64,000 nucleotides of DNA from Imbricaverruca yamaguchii (taxonomy: Eukaryota > Arthropoda > Thecostraca > Neoverrucidae). Shown in pieces: positions 1 through 12,800 of the stretch. A program made the position numbers and the translations under genes. The stretch lies in the NCBI GenBank assembly GCA_034440575.1, contig JAOTOL010001099.1:124001-188000 (forward strand), given 5' to 3'. The notes under the pieces are model-generated. The model saw only the letters and a list, made by a program, of their open reading frames with translations, was not told the origin of the DNA and searched no databases. Within the stretch, counting starts at the first letter, position 1, and each line of letters begins with the position of its first letter.

Positions 1-198
1 CGTGAGTGAGTGTGCTATTACCGTATCCTTAGGTGTATGCATCTTGAATGAATATAAAGAGCATGCTGGGAGTGAAAAAATGAGTAATGCTATTGGGGGG
101 GGTAGGAGTTCCCATTTCCACCCAAATCTGGAAAAGTCTATACGCTGCTGTCCACACCGCCAGACCGCGGCCACTGGCCGTGACGAGACGGACGACAC

Positions 199-382
199 CT
201 GTGCCACAGGCGCACCGACAGCCGGCTTCCCGATGGGCCCGTCGCAGCAGCAGGCCTTCTTCCCGCCGTTCCAGTGACGCGCGCCGTCGCCGCCGTCTGT
301 GATGTGGCCGACGTGGCAGGTCTGACTCGCGGGCCGGCACGCCATTCGCATGCCGCCGGCTAATACGAAGCTCGCCGTCCAC
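199..382 (-). other. Weak candidate exon of an unrecognised gene
   Basis: A GC-rich block is bounded on the minus strand by an acceptor (CCAACAG then GTGGACGG, at 383-384) and a possible donor (CACAG then GTGTCG, at 198). One frame is open through it and gives a Cys-rich peptide including SFVLAGGMRM, TCHVGHITDGG and ACCCDGPIGKP. The adjoining 36 bp minisatellite carries a related CCAACGG/GTCCGG string, as seen at other exon edges here. No family is recognised and the frame runs on to the window edge, so this may not be coding. Confidence 0.22.
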
Positions 383-805
383 CTGTTGGACTTGCTGGGT
401 CTGGTGGATGCGCTGGTCCCGTTGGATCCGATGGGTCTGGTGGATGCGCTGAACCCTTTGGATACGGTGGTGTGGTAGATACGCCGGACCCGTTAGATAC
501 GGTGAGTCTGGTGGATACGGTGGATACGCCGGACCCGTTGGATACGGTGGGTCTGGTGGATATGGTAGATACGGTAGATACGCCGGACCCGTTGGATACG
601 GTGGGTCTGGTGGATACGGTGGGTCTGGTTGATACGCTGGATACGGATGTGTCTGGTGGATACGCCGGACCCGTTGGATACGGTGGGTCTGGTGGATACG
701 GTGGGTCTGGTTGATACGCTGGATACGGATGTGTCTGGTGGATACGCCGGACCCGTTGGATACGGTGGGTCTGGTGGATACGCCGGACCCGTTGGACGCG
801 GTGGG
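383..805. repeat. 36 bp minisatellite (degenerate)
   Basis: Tandem units of about 36 bp, built on GGATACG, CCGGACCCGTTG and GTGGGTCTGGT, with some variant shorter units. Several long open frames on both strands cross it only because the unit length is a multiple of 3. It abuts the candidate exon at 199-382. Confidence 0.85.
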
Positions 806-2254
806 CTGCTGCTTAGGTGCCGTGTGCGGAGCTACCGATCGGACCACGGATCGTTTGTGGTGTGGAGGCGGCGAGAGTGCAAACATTGGGAACACGGAAG
901 AGCGAGAGCCCGAAGGGTGAAGCGTTACCCTGATGGCGCTTTCATCGACCGAGTTACATGTGGTGTGGGCTTCAATTCCGGCGTTTCGTGGGCGCTTCGT
1001 TTCTAGCGTCGCCGCGAGAATGGTGGCTGTTGTGTGTGCGCACGCGCTGGCTGAATGTTCCTGTTGAGCGTTCTTTTACATGCAAATTTATGTACCGTTG
1101 TGCACATCGCGAGATATCACTTAAGATTAGTTTTAGTGAGAAAGCCCGGCGGATGGAGTTCGTGAGATATGCTCGGTTACTGCGATGGCGGAGGGGCGCT
1201 TTTGCGAGTAATTGCACGAGTATATCGTAGTACACAATAATTCGTTTGTAGACCAACTGATTTATTTAACGGTGTGGGGATCAGAGATCGTAGCATGCAA
1301 ACAACTATTTTGTACGTACTACACGACAGCAAGCAAATACAACAATCACGTCCAATACCTATTTGGAGAAGTAAAGTGGAGCTCTGACATCCGAATGAGC
1401 GCCAAATCACCCTGCAGTCGGCGTGCCCTTAAACTGAAATTATCAATCCCCTCCGATAACCTTGCACAATCCATTTGGTGATTAGGCGAATGACCAGCCG
1501 TCGGCGAGCGTGGGCCTGATGGTCATGCGGACACCTCGCACAGCAATAAATACATCAAAGTAAAAAAGCACAAAAAGTATATCAAACTAGGCCCGACAGA
1601 GGCGCGCGCCCTTCTTAACATGATTATAAGAGTGGCGGCGATGTGACGCAGTGACGGCACGCCCAACACGAGACATATCCGGCCACGCGCCACGGCCCGC
1701 CAATCGCAGCGGCGCGGCGCCATGGCGTTCCAAGAGTCGGCGGCTCGGTGGTGCGCCCGGCGCGGGCTGTACGCAGCTGCCGAGTGCGCAGCGTGCGGAG
1801 GCGTCCCGGCGGCGGCGGCGGCGCAACCGGTCCGCAACCGCAACCGGCGTCCCGGTCCCAGCGGCGGCGCCCCGTGGAATGTGGGAGAACTACGTACATA
1901 GTTCAGAAATGCCCATATTTCGTGGTCAATCATTGTAGATATATTCAAAACTAAGTTGACCCACAAGATCCAGGAACAACTCAATTTTAGAAGCCATTGT
2001 AAATATTTATCGTCACGTTTTGGCCAGACACCATGGTTTGACACTGGCCTATGGCCGAAACGTCACAATAAATATTTGCATTCTTCTAGCATTGAGTCGT
2101 CGTTGCTTTTGGGGCTTGGAGGCGCACCAACTGCGCCGGTCATGTAGCGCCCTCCAACACGTTCCTGGATCTTGAACATCAACTTAGTTTGCAATCTATC
2201 CACAATGAATGTGAGAGAAGGCAGGTTATGTCACACACAGAGAGCACGTGGAGC
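806..2254. other. No gene recognised; CpG-rich patch at 1640-1880
   Basis: AT-rich DNA except for a GC- and CpG-rich stretch near 1640-1880 that is open in several frames on both strands. None of these frames shows a recognisable domain, so the patch may be an unmethylated or promoter-like island rather than coding. Confidence 0.4.
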
Positions 2255-2314
2255 ACGAGCCTGGGCCATGTCGGCGGCTGCGGCTGGGCCCGGTCGGCGG
2301 CGCGCGTGGTGCTT

Positions 2315-2398
2315 CTAGTTCGCCAGCTGATGAGATGTCGGCGTGATTCCAGCGGAGGCTTCAGACTCGGCGAGCGCCGACTCCCATGACGCCAGACA
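2315..2398 (-). CDS. SNX7: SNX7/30 exon 9 (last coding exon)
   Basis: The acceptor CGTTACAG precedes TGTCTGGCG; the exon encodes [17 protein letters not shown] and ten more residues, then TAG at 2315-2317. CLASWES matches the CLATWES motif near the C-terminus of vertebrate SNX7. The entry phase is 0, matching exon 8. The tail after the motif is short and not conserved. Confidence 0.82.
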   Translation of the reverse strand, partial: CLASWESALAESEASAGITPTSHQLAN

Positions 2399-3811
2399 CT
2401 GTAACGGTAGGTCAGTGTCACAGAGCCATCATGTCTTTTTCTCGACGCGCACACAACAAGCTAACCAACCCAGTACGCATTTTCTGCGTGCTCTTGAGAC
2501 GAAGGGTTCTAGTATCTGAAATAGAAGATGAATTATACCTATTGCCATTTATTTTTTAAAACAGCTAAAACACCGCTGCACCGCCATGAAATCAGTGGCA
2601 ATTGGGCGCGAATGATCAACTCTGATTGAAACGCCCTAAAGTCCAAATAAATACCTAACTAAATCAGTGGCAGTTACGCGTTCGGCAAGGGCAGCGGTAG
2701 CTCAGTTCGTAGAGCGTCGGATCTTTGATCGCAAGATTGTGGGTTCGAATCGCACAACTCATGGCATTACCGAGTCCGCCCGCGACCAATCGGCGTGAGA
2801 CGTTTGTGACACTATGTGACCTAGCAGTCGAATGCGTCGTAAAAGAACGCAAGTCTACACTTCGGCGAGAACCTAGATGTCTGCATTCACTGAATGCCAG
2901 TGTATCCAGAAAATTAGCGAAGCTTATAAATGTGCCCAAGCATCAGTCGGCAAAGCTTATAAATGTGCTGAAGCATCAGTCGCTTATTCAAGTTTGCACG
3001 ATGCGAATTACAGTCGCAGTTACTTAAGCGTCACTTAGGCCTGGACCGAGTGACATCTGTTCTTGTAATATATCTATTATTTAACGTAATATATTGCAAA
3101 TTATAACTGAAACCACTGCAATGCCACCCCTTTGCCGTTTCGAACCCCACGCTCCGGGAATGCAGATATGAACCACATTGGCTGAGTACACATGTTCGTC
3201 TAGGACCGTTTAAAAGGAAATTGGCGCGAGTCCATTGACACGTGTTGCGTCCAAAATGAATCGAACTCGATCAGGAATCGTTGCAACAATGTAGTGGAAT
3301 CCAATACAATGATATGCGCATCTGCATATCATTCGATAACCTGTCGGATTAGTTAGAATCCCAATTACAAACTATGACAATCAGAGACAACGATGATCTC
3401 AATCGACACGATCTGCACCAAGGCGCCACTGCCACGTCTTCACCAAGCTACCTCTGCCACACGCCCTGCATGGATGGACAGCTCAAGAACCATCACGGTG
3501 CTGTAGGTCACCGCTCATAACTCACGTTGCCTCTGTGTTCCCTTCACCGCGATAGCTTTCGAGATGGGTCACGACGTCTAGTACCTTTTGCGTTGACACG
3601 AACATACACTTAATGTGGCTGACTAGCTTGTTCGACAGATACTAGCACAAGTCCTCCACCGTCAGTATGTGCAGTATGCATTTGAGGCCCTCTTGAACCA
3701 TAGTGCCCCAATGGCTGCGTGATCGAGGTCAAGATATTTGAGATGGGGAAGGCTGAGGTTTTGCGAAGAGGGGGGGGGAAAAAAAAAAAAAAAAAAAAAA
3801 AAAAGAAAAAA

Positions 3812-3890
<79 letters not shown>

Positions 3891-6800
3891 CTTGTATTCA
3901 CTTAATTATATCCATTCATTTACTTTTATTCAAGTTATCTACTTCCCATTTAAGGCCTATGTAGGTTTGCATGCAAGCAATACTAAATGGCTTTATATTT
4001 TATTTCATCAATCGCATTTTGGATTTTAGCCAGTATTAGCCGGCTTAAATCAGCTTAGTTGCAAGCGTGGTTCAAAGTAGTCTTAGTTGGCTGCTGGTAA
4101 CTTTGTGACGAGACCCGGCCACACCGACCTCTTGGAAGTAGTTAATCTGTGTTTCGCCCATAGTGCCCAGTATGTCGGCGATGTCCCGGTGCTTCAGCTT
4201 CTCCCAGCGCTCCATGTCAGCCAGCAGGTTGGAGTTGGCACATTCCAGTCGGTCGTTTAGCGACTGCAATATATGCACACAGAGTTCAAATGCTTAAGCG
4301 CCGACGACAAGCCGGCACGCCACACAAAAGTACATCTCAGTGGCACACACGGATCCCGCCTCCGTCAGTGACGTCAGTAAATTCCTCGGAGTCTTCTGTT
4401 GCCCAGGCGGGTTCTCTGCACAGGCTGAAACGAGGCTCGGAGAAAAGATGACAAGCTTCCCTCACTAACTACAATGCAATGCAATACAATACAATTATCT
4501 AGGAGACAAAGCAAAACATCCAGTGTTGAATGTCAAGTCACTACGTGCCCCCAAATGTGTTGTTGCGGACGGTTCACAGCGGCACCTGGTGTTCCCTACG
4601 GTTGCCACCGCGACGCCTGCCGTTGACAAACTGCAAACAAAGGTGGCACGACCGCAATGATGAGCGGGGAGGAAGAGTGTGACACATTTGATAAAACTAT
4701 GACGTCAGCAAGAACGCATTGGACGCACAAGATGTGCCAGGCATGTACACTAGGGTGTAGTGATTTTATGCGTTTTTGTAAAAAAGCTGGGGGATAAAGT
4801 CTTAAAACTTGCGTTTGGTTCTAAAAAGACGACCTGCAAAGTTTTAGAGCAATCTGAGGCCGGGAAGCCGCCGCGCCTCAGGGCTTTCTGAGACCGAAAT
4901 GACGTTTTCTAACGAACTTGCGGGATAAATCACCATTTCAAGAATTCGAATAATTAGATAGAAAATAAAGAATTGTTTCATTGCATTCTACAGTATTTTA
5001 TTGACCGCTATGCCAATTTTCACTTCTCTGACTTGAAAATTGTGCCCGTCATTACGCAGAGTCTCGTAAGGTGTACCGACCGCAGCGACATCACTGCCCT
5101 CTATCGGTGGAAGTGTAAACTGTGTGTATTGGTCGTTTTTCCAGTTTTAGTTCCTCTCTGTGACAACTGAAGGCAGGGAGGGGGCGGATCTAAGACAGGG
5201 TATATTCGGATGGTTGTTATGCCTACAAATAGGCACACGAACAGAACGAACTAAGCGCAGTTAGTCCTAAGACCTACTCATCTAAATAAGATCCTGGACC
5301 ACCATACGACTACGAATTGCACACGGCTATCTCTCTGTCTCTGTCTCTGCCTGACTGTCTATATCTCTCTCTCACTCTCTCACATTTACCGCTACACGAA
5401 GTCACTTTTCTTGGCGGATTTCGGTCTCGAGGCACAACTGGCCTGGCGCGATACGATAATGCCGTGTCGCCTGTCCTCGCCGAATACACGCGTGGACGCC
5501 GTAACGCATCGCTCGATACTTTGTGCGTGGCATGGGAATGCCGGTAGCGAGAGAGGTTGGTCGACGGCTGGCATAATCTCGCCGTTCGACATGTGAGCGG
5601 TAACTGGCAGTTCGGTCACCTCGACATGGTCCCATTGAATCATGTCGGTGTATGTGGCCGCCTCCCAGTTCAATGGGGGTACCATGAACTGTCGGCACCG
5701 GGATCCCGAGTTACTCCGCGCACTCATGCTCAGTTTGACCCCCCCTCTCCTGGATCGACCTCTCAGCGTCGACAACCATGGCCGCGATTAGGTTCTTCGG
5801 GTGGGCGAACCACGCGTTTCGTTGCACTGAACGTTTCGCCACTGTCTGCACTTCAGGTGTCTGTGTCTGAATAAGTCCCATCGTTCTGAAGAGATGCACG
5901 ACTCCTTGTGTGAAGAGTGGGCGCGCCTTGATGTCGAACCACATAGGGGCATACACCTGCTGGACAAAATCTGTCATCTTTGTCAGAGCCAGGGTTGGCG
6001 ACGCAGTTATCGTGTACAGTACGAGCACTCTGATGCCGAGAGTTAGCCACCGCGCGTGGTTAAGCGGACCCGGCCTGGTGCGTGCCAGCTCAGCACTGAC
6101 AACGCCGGTGGCGACGGCTCGGCAGTATCGGAGAAGGATGCGCTGGTCAGCAGACAGGTCCGCGACAATCTGCTCCGCGATGTCAGGTGCGTTGAATGGT
6201 ATGGGACGGAAGTCCACCCCCGGCTGGCGGTGAATGTCACCAGCTATAGTTTGTCCCAGCGGGCCCTTGAAGGAATTGGACCCACTGGTACCGTGGCCTT
6301 CATCCAGCTCCACGAGCACATGCCTGCGAAAAAGCCCAGGACAGAATGGGATTGGGACAAGGAAGGAATTGGATTAACATTTATCAGGGTCTAAATGGGC
6401 AAATGGCATGGCAAGTGTTTGGATTGTACTACGGACTGACAAATTGCCATGGTTCTAGATAGGTATGCAGATGACGCAGTATATTATTGTATGTCATGTA
6501 ATTTGTAAGTATCAGGTGGATAGTGGCGATGTATTTCAGTCAATTCTTGTTTTATTATTAAAAAAACAAGCGGCACATACCCCATCGGGAGCACGTTGCC
6601 ATGAAGAAGACAGATGAGCCACTGGACGCTACGGCCCAGCTGGCGCTCCATCCTCGTGAGTGCACCGTTTTCGCGGCCTGTGTTGACGGCAGTGCCATCG
6701 ACCAATACTGCCTGCAGGGATTCTTCTGAGTCGCACTCCCGAACGACTTCTAAAGCCTTGCCAGCAATTGATGCACTATTTTCTGATGTCAGTGTTCTGT

Positions 6801-9800
6801 GAGCGATGTAGGTTCTACCTGGCTCGCTCACAAATACCAGATGCTTCTCTTTTCCCGTAAGCCGTACGTCTTGCTCATTTGTTTTCTCTCGTATCTTTGT
6901 GATATCCTGTCTCCCATCGAATCCCATGCACTGCACCTTACCGCCTATGCCCTCCTTTAGCTTTCGTTTTTCTTTCTCCTGTGCCCTTTTTCTGGCTCTT
7001 ATCACTTTATCTCGTGTGATGACGTGCCTCGTGTCGTTCTCAGTGACGAGGCCAAGGTCCTTCAAGAGAGCGATGCCAAGGGCCGCTGCAATCCTATCAG
7101 TGACCTCAATGTACCGGTCACACTCCTTAGCGAAATTCTCCAGAGGCATCATATTGTACGGAGCCCTAGTCTGTGTTGGTTCGTGGACACTCCCTGTGTC
7201 ATATGCATCGTCACCATTGCTTCCCTCGTCCATGCTTTCGGGCTCGTGTCCCGTGCTGTGCTCGGTCAGACCCGAGGGACCAGGATCCGAGTCGTTGGCG
7301 TCCGTCTGAAGGAAAGCCGGGTCAGGCCGCAGACGGTTCTGATCTCTTCGCCTCCTCCCCAATGCATTGGAGGCCTTCATGTCAATGCCGCCGATGCTTC
7401 GCTTCCTCTCACCTCGCTGGTCTTGTAAGAAATTCAACTCGCGGTATGGAACCTTGTTCTCGCTGGGGCAGCTGCAGGCATTTCTCGAATGACAACTGCA
7501 CGCGCAGATGTCAATCAGCTCATGGAGGGGAATCGTTTTGCTTGCGCCAGCGCGTTTCTTTATTGGGGTCTTTGTTAGATCCTTTCCTTTCTTCATTATC
7601 ACCAGGACACCCCGGACGATCGACTGAAACGATTTAACAGGGACGCTTGCTTTCCCCCAAAGGTATACAACGCCCTTGGCAACGCTCGTGGCGATTTGCC
7701 TTTCGCCCGCTGCATGGTTGTCGACAGCCCGAAGTCTGTTAGACTGTAGTCTGTAGAAGTTGTATACATGAATCTGAAGTGGCAGTTGGTTCTTCGCAGT
7801 TCGCAGGGATGGCCCAACGCAAAGCGAGCCGTCTTCGATCGGAATGAACTTCCCTTAACCTTTTTTACTTTCATACTCGAAATCTGATAGGTTCACTAGT
7901 CTGGAAAAGAGGCAAAAACTGGTTAGGCAACTGGTAAGTTTCAAAATTCATCCCTCGCCATAGGATAAAAATGTATCACAAAGTTTTTTTTTGTGCTATA
8001 CCAGGAAGTTCAGGGTGCATAACTGCATTGGAAATTCCGCGTGCGACACACGCCCTCGTAGATCCTTATTTTCGGTTTCAACCATGGTCATGGTTGGAGA
8101 ATATGCCTCGGCCACCCCGGCGTGGCCGCGCAATATATTGGCCGCCAGTGGGGTAACTTACAAAGCAACTCTTTACCCATGATCATGGTGGTGATGGTGA
8201 GCAAATGTAACAGTTGGTGGGCAATCGATGGTCGGAGTACACAATCATCGCCAGTACTGCTAAATTTGAATGCTTATGCGTTAGTCGTGCAACCGAGTAC
8301 CCACCCAGTAAGGTGTGGGATTGTCAGTGTTTCTGCCAAAGTAAATTAATTAAGTTCAAATATCTGCAGCAACAATTCACATGCAGCCAAGAAAACATGC
8401 TATCAGGGTATCTCAGGTAAACATTGTGAGCTTGGAGGCTGAAAGGCAGGCCACAATATGCCAAAGCCGGCTGTGGCTACGCTCCAATCGTGTGTAGCTG
8501 TCGATAGAAGTCGCTGGAATCGTAATAAAATAGCGCTGTGCGCATTTTAGTCAGCACACTGTGCACTGTCTCAAATCCGCCACCTACCTGCCCCCCAATT
8601 GACCAAGAAAGATACTTATATTGCGGAATGAACGGTGAATGGTCGCAGTTCATACTTCTGCCGATAGAGGGGAGTGGTGGCGCTGCGGGCGGCACACCTT
8701 CCGGAACTCTGCGTAGTGGCAGGCACAATTTTCAAGTTACGGAAGTGAAAATTAGCACAACGGTGGATGAAAAACTGTACAATGCAATGAAATAAATATT
8801 TATTTGCTATCTAATTATTTAAATTCCTGAAATCGGGCTCGATCCCGCAAGTTGGTAGAAAAACGTCATTTCGGCCTCAGAAAGCCCTGAGGCGCGGCGG
8901 CTTCCCGGCCTCAGATTGCTCTAAAACTTTGCAGATCGTCTTTTTAGAACCAAACGCAAGTTTTAAGACTTTAACACCAAAAATTTTGGAAATCACTCCA
9001 CCCTAATGTACACACCATCTAAACAATCGCTGCAATATACATTGGGTCGCGAAAGGAAAGATGCAACGGCCGGAATGTTTTCAGAACGATGTCCCAGCGA
9101 CGATGAGATCGTCTCCCGGACCATCCCAGTTCACTGCTGCTGTGTTAACAACCGTTGCAGCTGGAGAGGACGTGCCTCGTCCAGTCACAGGTCACCACGA
9201 CACAGACAGGCGCTGCCGCAGCGGCGCGCCCGGCCCTCACACCCACCTCCAGCTCCACTTTGAGCTCGTGCAGCTGCCTGCCCAGCCTCTCTTCTTCAGC
9301 CCGCAATGACTCGGGTGTGACACGACTGAACATCCAGGTCAGGCCGGTCGGCGCGTGGCCAGCGTTCACCTGTCGGTTACAATGGTTACACGGCACGACT
9401 GAACATCCAGCTCACGCTGGACGGCGCGTGACCAGCGTTCACCTGTCGGTTACAATGGTTACACGGCACGACTGAACATCCAGGTCAGGCCGGTCGGCGC
9501 GTGGCCAGCGTTCACCTGTCGGTTACAATGGTTACACGGCACGACTGAACATCCAGCTCACGCTGGACGGCGCGTGACCAGCGTTCACACGTCCGGCTAC
9601 CATGGTTACACACAGCATCCAGGCTAATTCCGTCGCGCAATGATTACTTAGCCTAATGTAGCGCCATTTCATAGATAGCCCGGCACAGAAAGGCAGCACA
9701 CAGGACAGATGGTGTGGCTCTCGTGCCAACTTAATACAATTTTGACAATGCGACGAAAGCGTACTCCGTATTCGAAGAACGGGATTCGCAAATGGACTTG

Positions 9801-12800
9801 GTAACATCGCTGACCACGGGATTTGACCCCACGATCCTACGGTCAGCAGTAAAATATCCTGACTGAGCTACTGCGCCTTCTGACCCCATATCTGACGCCA
9901 GTTTAGTGTGCAGAATTGGGTGTGCTTAGCACAATGCTAACCCATTTCGATAAGCTTCGGTGTCCCAAAACAGATGGTGCCCCAGGGATCCAGATTGGAT
10001 GTATTTCTAAAACGATAAAGTGAGAGGTGAAGCTCGAGTAATATGTTTTTAAAAAAATGCGAGCCTCATAAATTTCCTAGTCGTCTAAATGCAGTCCCAC
10101 CAATTCATATACCTGAAGACGAAGTGAAATGCTTACGTTGTGGATTAGGATGAAAAATATGGATATACTTATCCACGAAGCCTGTTATAAAACAGAATAA
10201 AGGGGTGAGGAAAATACTAATGAAAGGAGGTCAAGAATCGAGAATGGTTCTTCTTGTCGCAATCCCGCATACAAATCAGGAAAATCCAGGACATTGATCA
10301 GCCTGAGCCAACCTCATCTTATCTGCGCCCACTGCGTCTAACCCAAGTCACCCGAGCGCACCCCGTGCCATCTGAGCGCACCCCGTGTCACCTGAGCGCA
10401 CCCCATGTCACCTGAACGCACCCATCCCACCTGAGCGCACCACGTGTCACCTGAGCGAGCCTCGAGCCACCTGAGCGCACCCCGTGCCACCTGAGCGCAC
10501 CCATCACATCTGAGCGCACCCCGTGTCGCCTGAGCGCATCCCGTGTCACCTGAGCGAGTCCCGCGCCACCTGAGCGATCCCGTGTTACCTGAGCGCACCC
10601 CGTGCCACCTGAGCGCACCCCGTGTCACCTGAGCGCACCCCATGCCACCTGAGCGAGTTCCGTGCCACCTGAGCGCACATAATGTCACCCGAGCGCACCC
10701 CGTGCCACCTGAGCGAATTCCGTGTCACCTGAGCACATCCCGTGTCACCTGAGCACACCTCGTGTCACCTGAGCGCACATAATGTCACCTGAGCGCACCC
10801 CGTGTCACCTGAGCGCACCCCGTGTCACCTGAGCGAGCCCCCTCGCACCTGCGCTCTCTCGGCCTCCTTGCGCTGAATCTCGGCGGCCGTGGCCTCGAAC
10901 TGCATCTGGATGACATCGCGGCGGCCCAGCGCCTCTCGTATGGCCTCGGCGTACAGCACGTACTCGCGCAGCGGCTGCGCCAGCTGCGCCGGCTGGCTGT
11001 CAATGACGGCCTGCTGCGCGGCGGCGCAGCGCTCCACGGCGCCCGCGGCGGCACGCAGCAGCGGGCCCAGGTCCGGCTCGGACGTCGACCACAGCGTCAG
11101 CGTAGGCCCCAGCCGACCCAGCTCGGCAGTCATCTCTGCCGAGAGAGGAGAGTAAGATCCCGTCACCTCTCTTGGGAAAGGGGCGAGATCTGGTCACCTC
11201 TCTTGTGGAAGGGAAATGAGATCTCGTCATCTCTCTTGTGGAATGGATGAGATCCGTGATCTCTGGGGAAGGGGAGTGAGATCCCGTCATCTCTCTCGGA
11301 TAATGGGAGGAGATGGTAAGATTCCGCCATCTCTCTGGAAGACAGGGAAGGGTAAAATTATGTAGTTTATATGGAGAATGGGGGCGTGGAGACTGGGGAT
11401 TGATGGTGTGTGGAGTAAGAGCACAATAAAAGAAAAACAAGATAAAATAAGTCGAACGCTTTCAATACCGCTTAAAGCTACTACGTTACCGGTGTTATTC
11501 AGAGTTAATTTTGGGTGGACACACTAGCAACTAAAAAGCGAAACGGCGACCATGTTCGACCTGCTAGCTCGATGGTGGGAACACTACAGTTCAGATCAAT
11601 TAGACGGCAAATACAGGTTAGTGGGATGTTGATAGTTGTGGTACTATGGTTGTTTTATAACGCATCCGACTGCTGGGTCACATAATAAATCGCCAATCTC
11701 TCACGCCGACCCCGCAGATCGGTGGGATGACGAGTGCACATCAATGGGATGACAAGTGCAGATCAGTGTGACGCCAAGGGACGAGGTGATGACCGACGTA
11801 GGTCAGTGGGACGGCAAGGGCAGGTCATTGTCAAGTGCCGATCATGGTCGTGACAAGTGCAGATCGGCATCGTGACACGTGCGGATCAGCGGGACGAACA
11901 GAGCAGATCAGTGTCGTGACAAGTGCGGATCGGTGTCGTGACAAATACAGAGCAGTGTCGTTTAGTTTAGTTATTTGGGCTTTAGGGCGCATCAACCAGG
12001 GTTGATCATTCGCGCCCAAGAGAGCAGTGTCGTGACAAGTGCGGATCAGTGTTGTGACAAATGCAGATCAGGGTCATGACAAGTGCAGATAATTGGGACG
12101 AGCGGTGCAGATCAGTTGGATGAGCAGTGCAGATCAATGGGACACAGCTGGCGAGCGCCGACTACCAGTTTTATCCTTGTGGATACGCGCGCTGGCACGT
12201 TCCAGGGCAGTCAGCTTGTCGCCCAGCTTCTCGGCGTAGTCGAGCACGTGCTGGAGCTCCGGCGAGCGAGTCTGCACACTTGCCACGGTCAGACCGTGCA
12301 GCGAGTCGGAGACGCGACCCAGCACGCTGCGGCCGCGGCTCTTGTGCACCGCGAACTCCTAGTGAACGTGCAATGGTCAGGACGAGCTCCCCAACGGAGC
12401 ATCAGAGCCGAGAGCAGGACAACGGACGAGTAGTGGCCCAGGCAACACATGGACGGACCACCAGAGAACCTACAGCAGATCAACAGACCACAGCGACTCC
12501 GACAACAAGTGAACAGACAACACCAGCCCCGACACAATGCCACGCCATGGCAGCAGATCAGACAGTACAGGGATGGCGAATACGTAAGGTGACATCAGAT
12601 AATTACGCATTTCTATCAGACGACAATGAATAGTGGGTAGCAGCTTGGAAAAAATTATCTGAACAGAGACGGCAGCTGACATGAAGCCATTTCTAGACGC
12701 GAAGATCGCACGGTGGAGGTGTCAGGTACACAGCGTCTGCCGCCTACGACTCGCTACCCAGCCAACAGCGTCCGTCCAACGTCACGCCAGCTGAGCCGGA

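Larger units (their letters stand above)
4748..9008 (-). mobile_element. Autonomous-looking TIR transposon with an uncharacterised transposase family
   Basis: The ends are inverted copies: CACTAGGGTGTAGTGATT at 4748 and the complement of CATTAGGGTGGAGTGATT ending at 9008, each flanked by TA, a possible 2 bp target duplication. The inverted repeats run for about 450 bp on each side. Between them lies one minus-strand two-exon gene (5711 to about 7854) and a CT-rich microsatellite (5325-5390). The whole unit sits in SNX intron 8 in the same orientation as the host gene. The superfamily is not identified; a TA duplication alone does not prove Tc1/mariner, and the protein does not look like one. 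Confidence 0.8.

Noticed and set aside
29..895. 288-codon minus-strand Pro/Tyr-rich protein
   Set aside because: Mostly translation of the 36 bp minisatellite.
1523..2044. 173-codon minus-strand gene over the CpG-rich patch
   Set aside because: Several frames on both strands are open at once, as expected from GC bias; no motif seen.
3662..3964. Ser/Leu or Arg/Glu repeat proteins
   Set aside because: Translation of the purine tract.
5402..6394. Plus-strand and alternative frames over the transposase exon
   Set aside because: Shadows of the minus-strand putative transposase, whose motifs are recognisable.
10338..10688. 116-codon minus frame
   Set aside because: Translation of the 20 bp donor repeat, not an independent gene.
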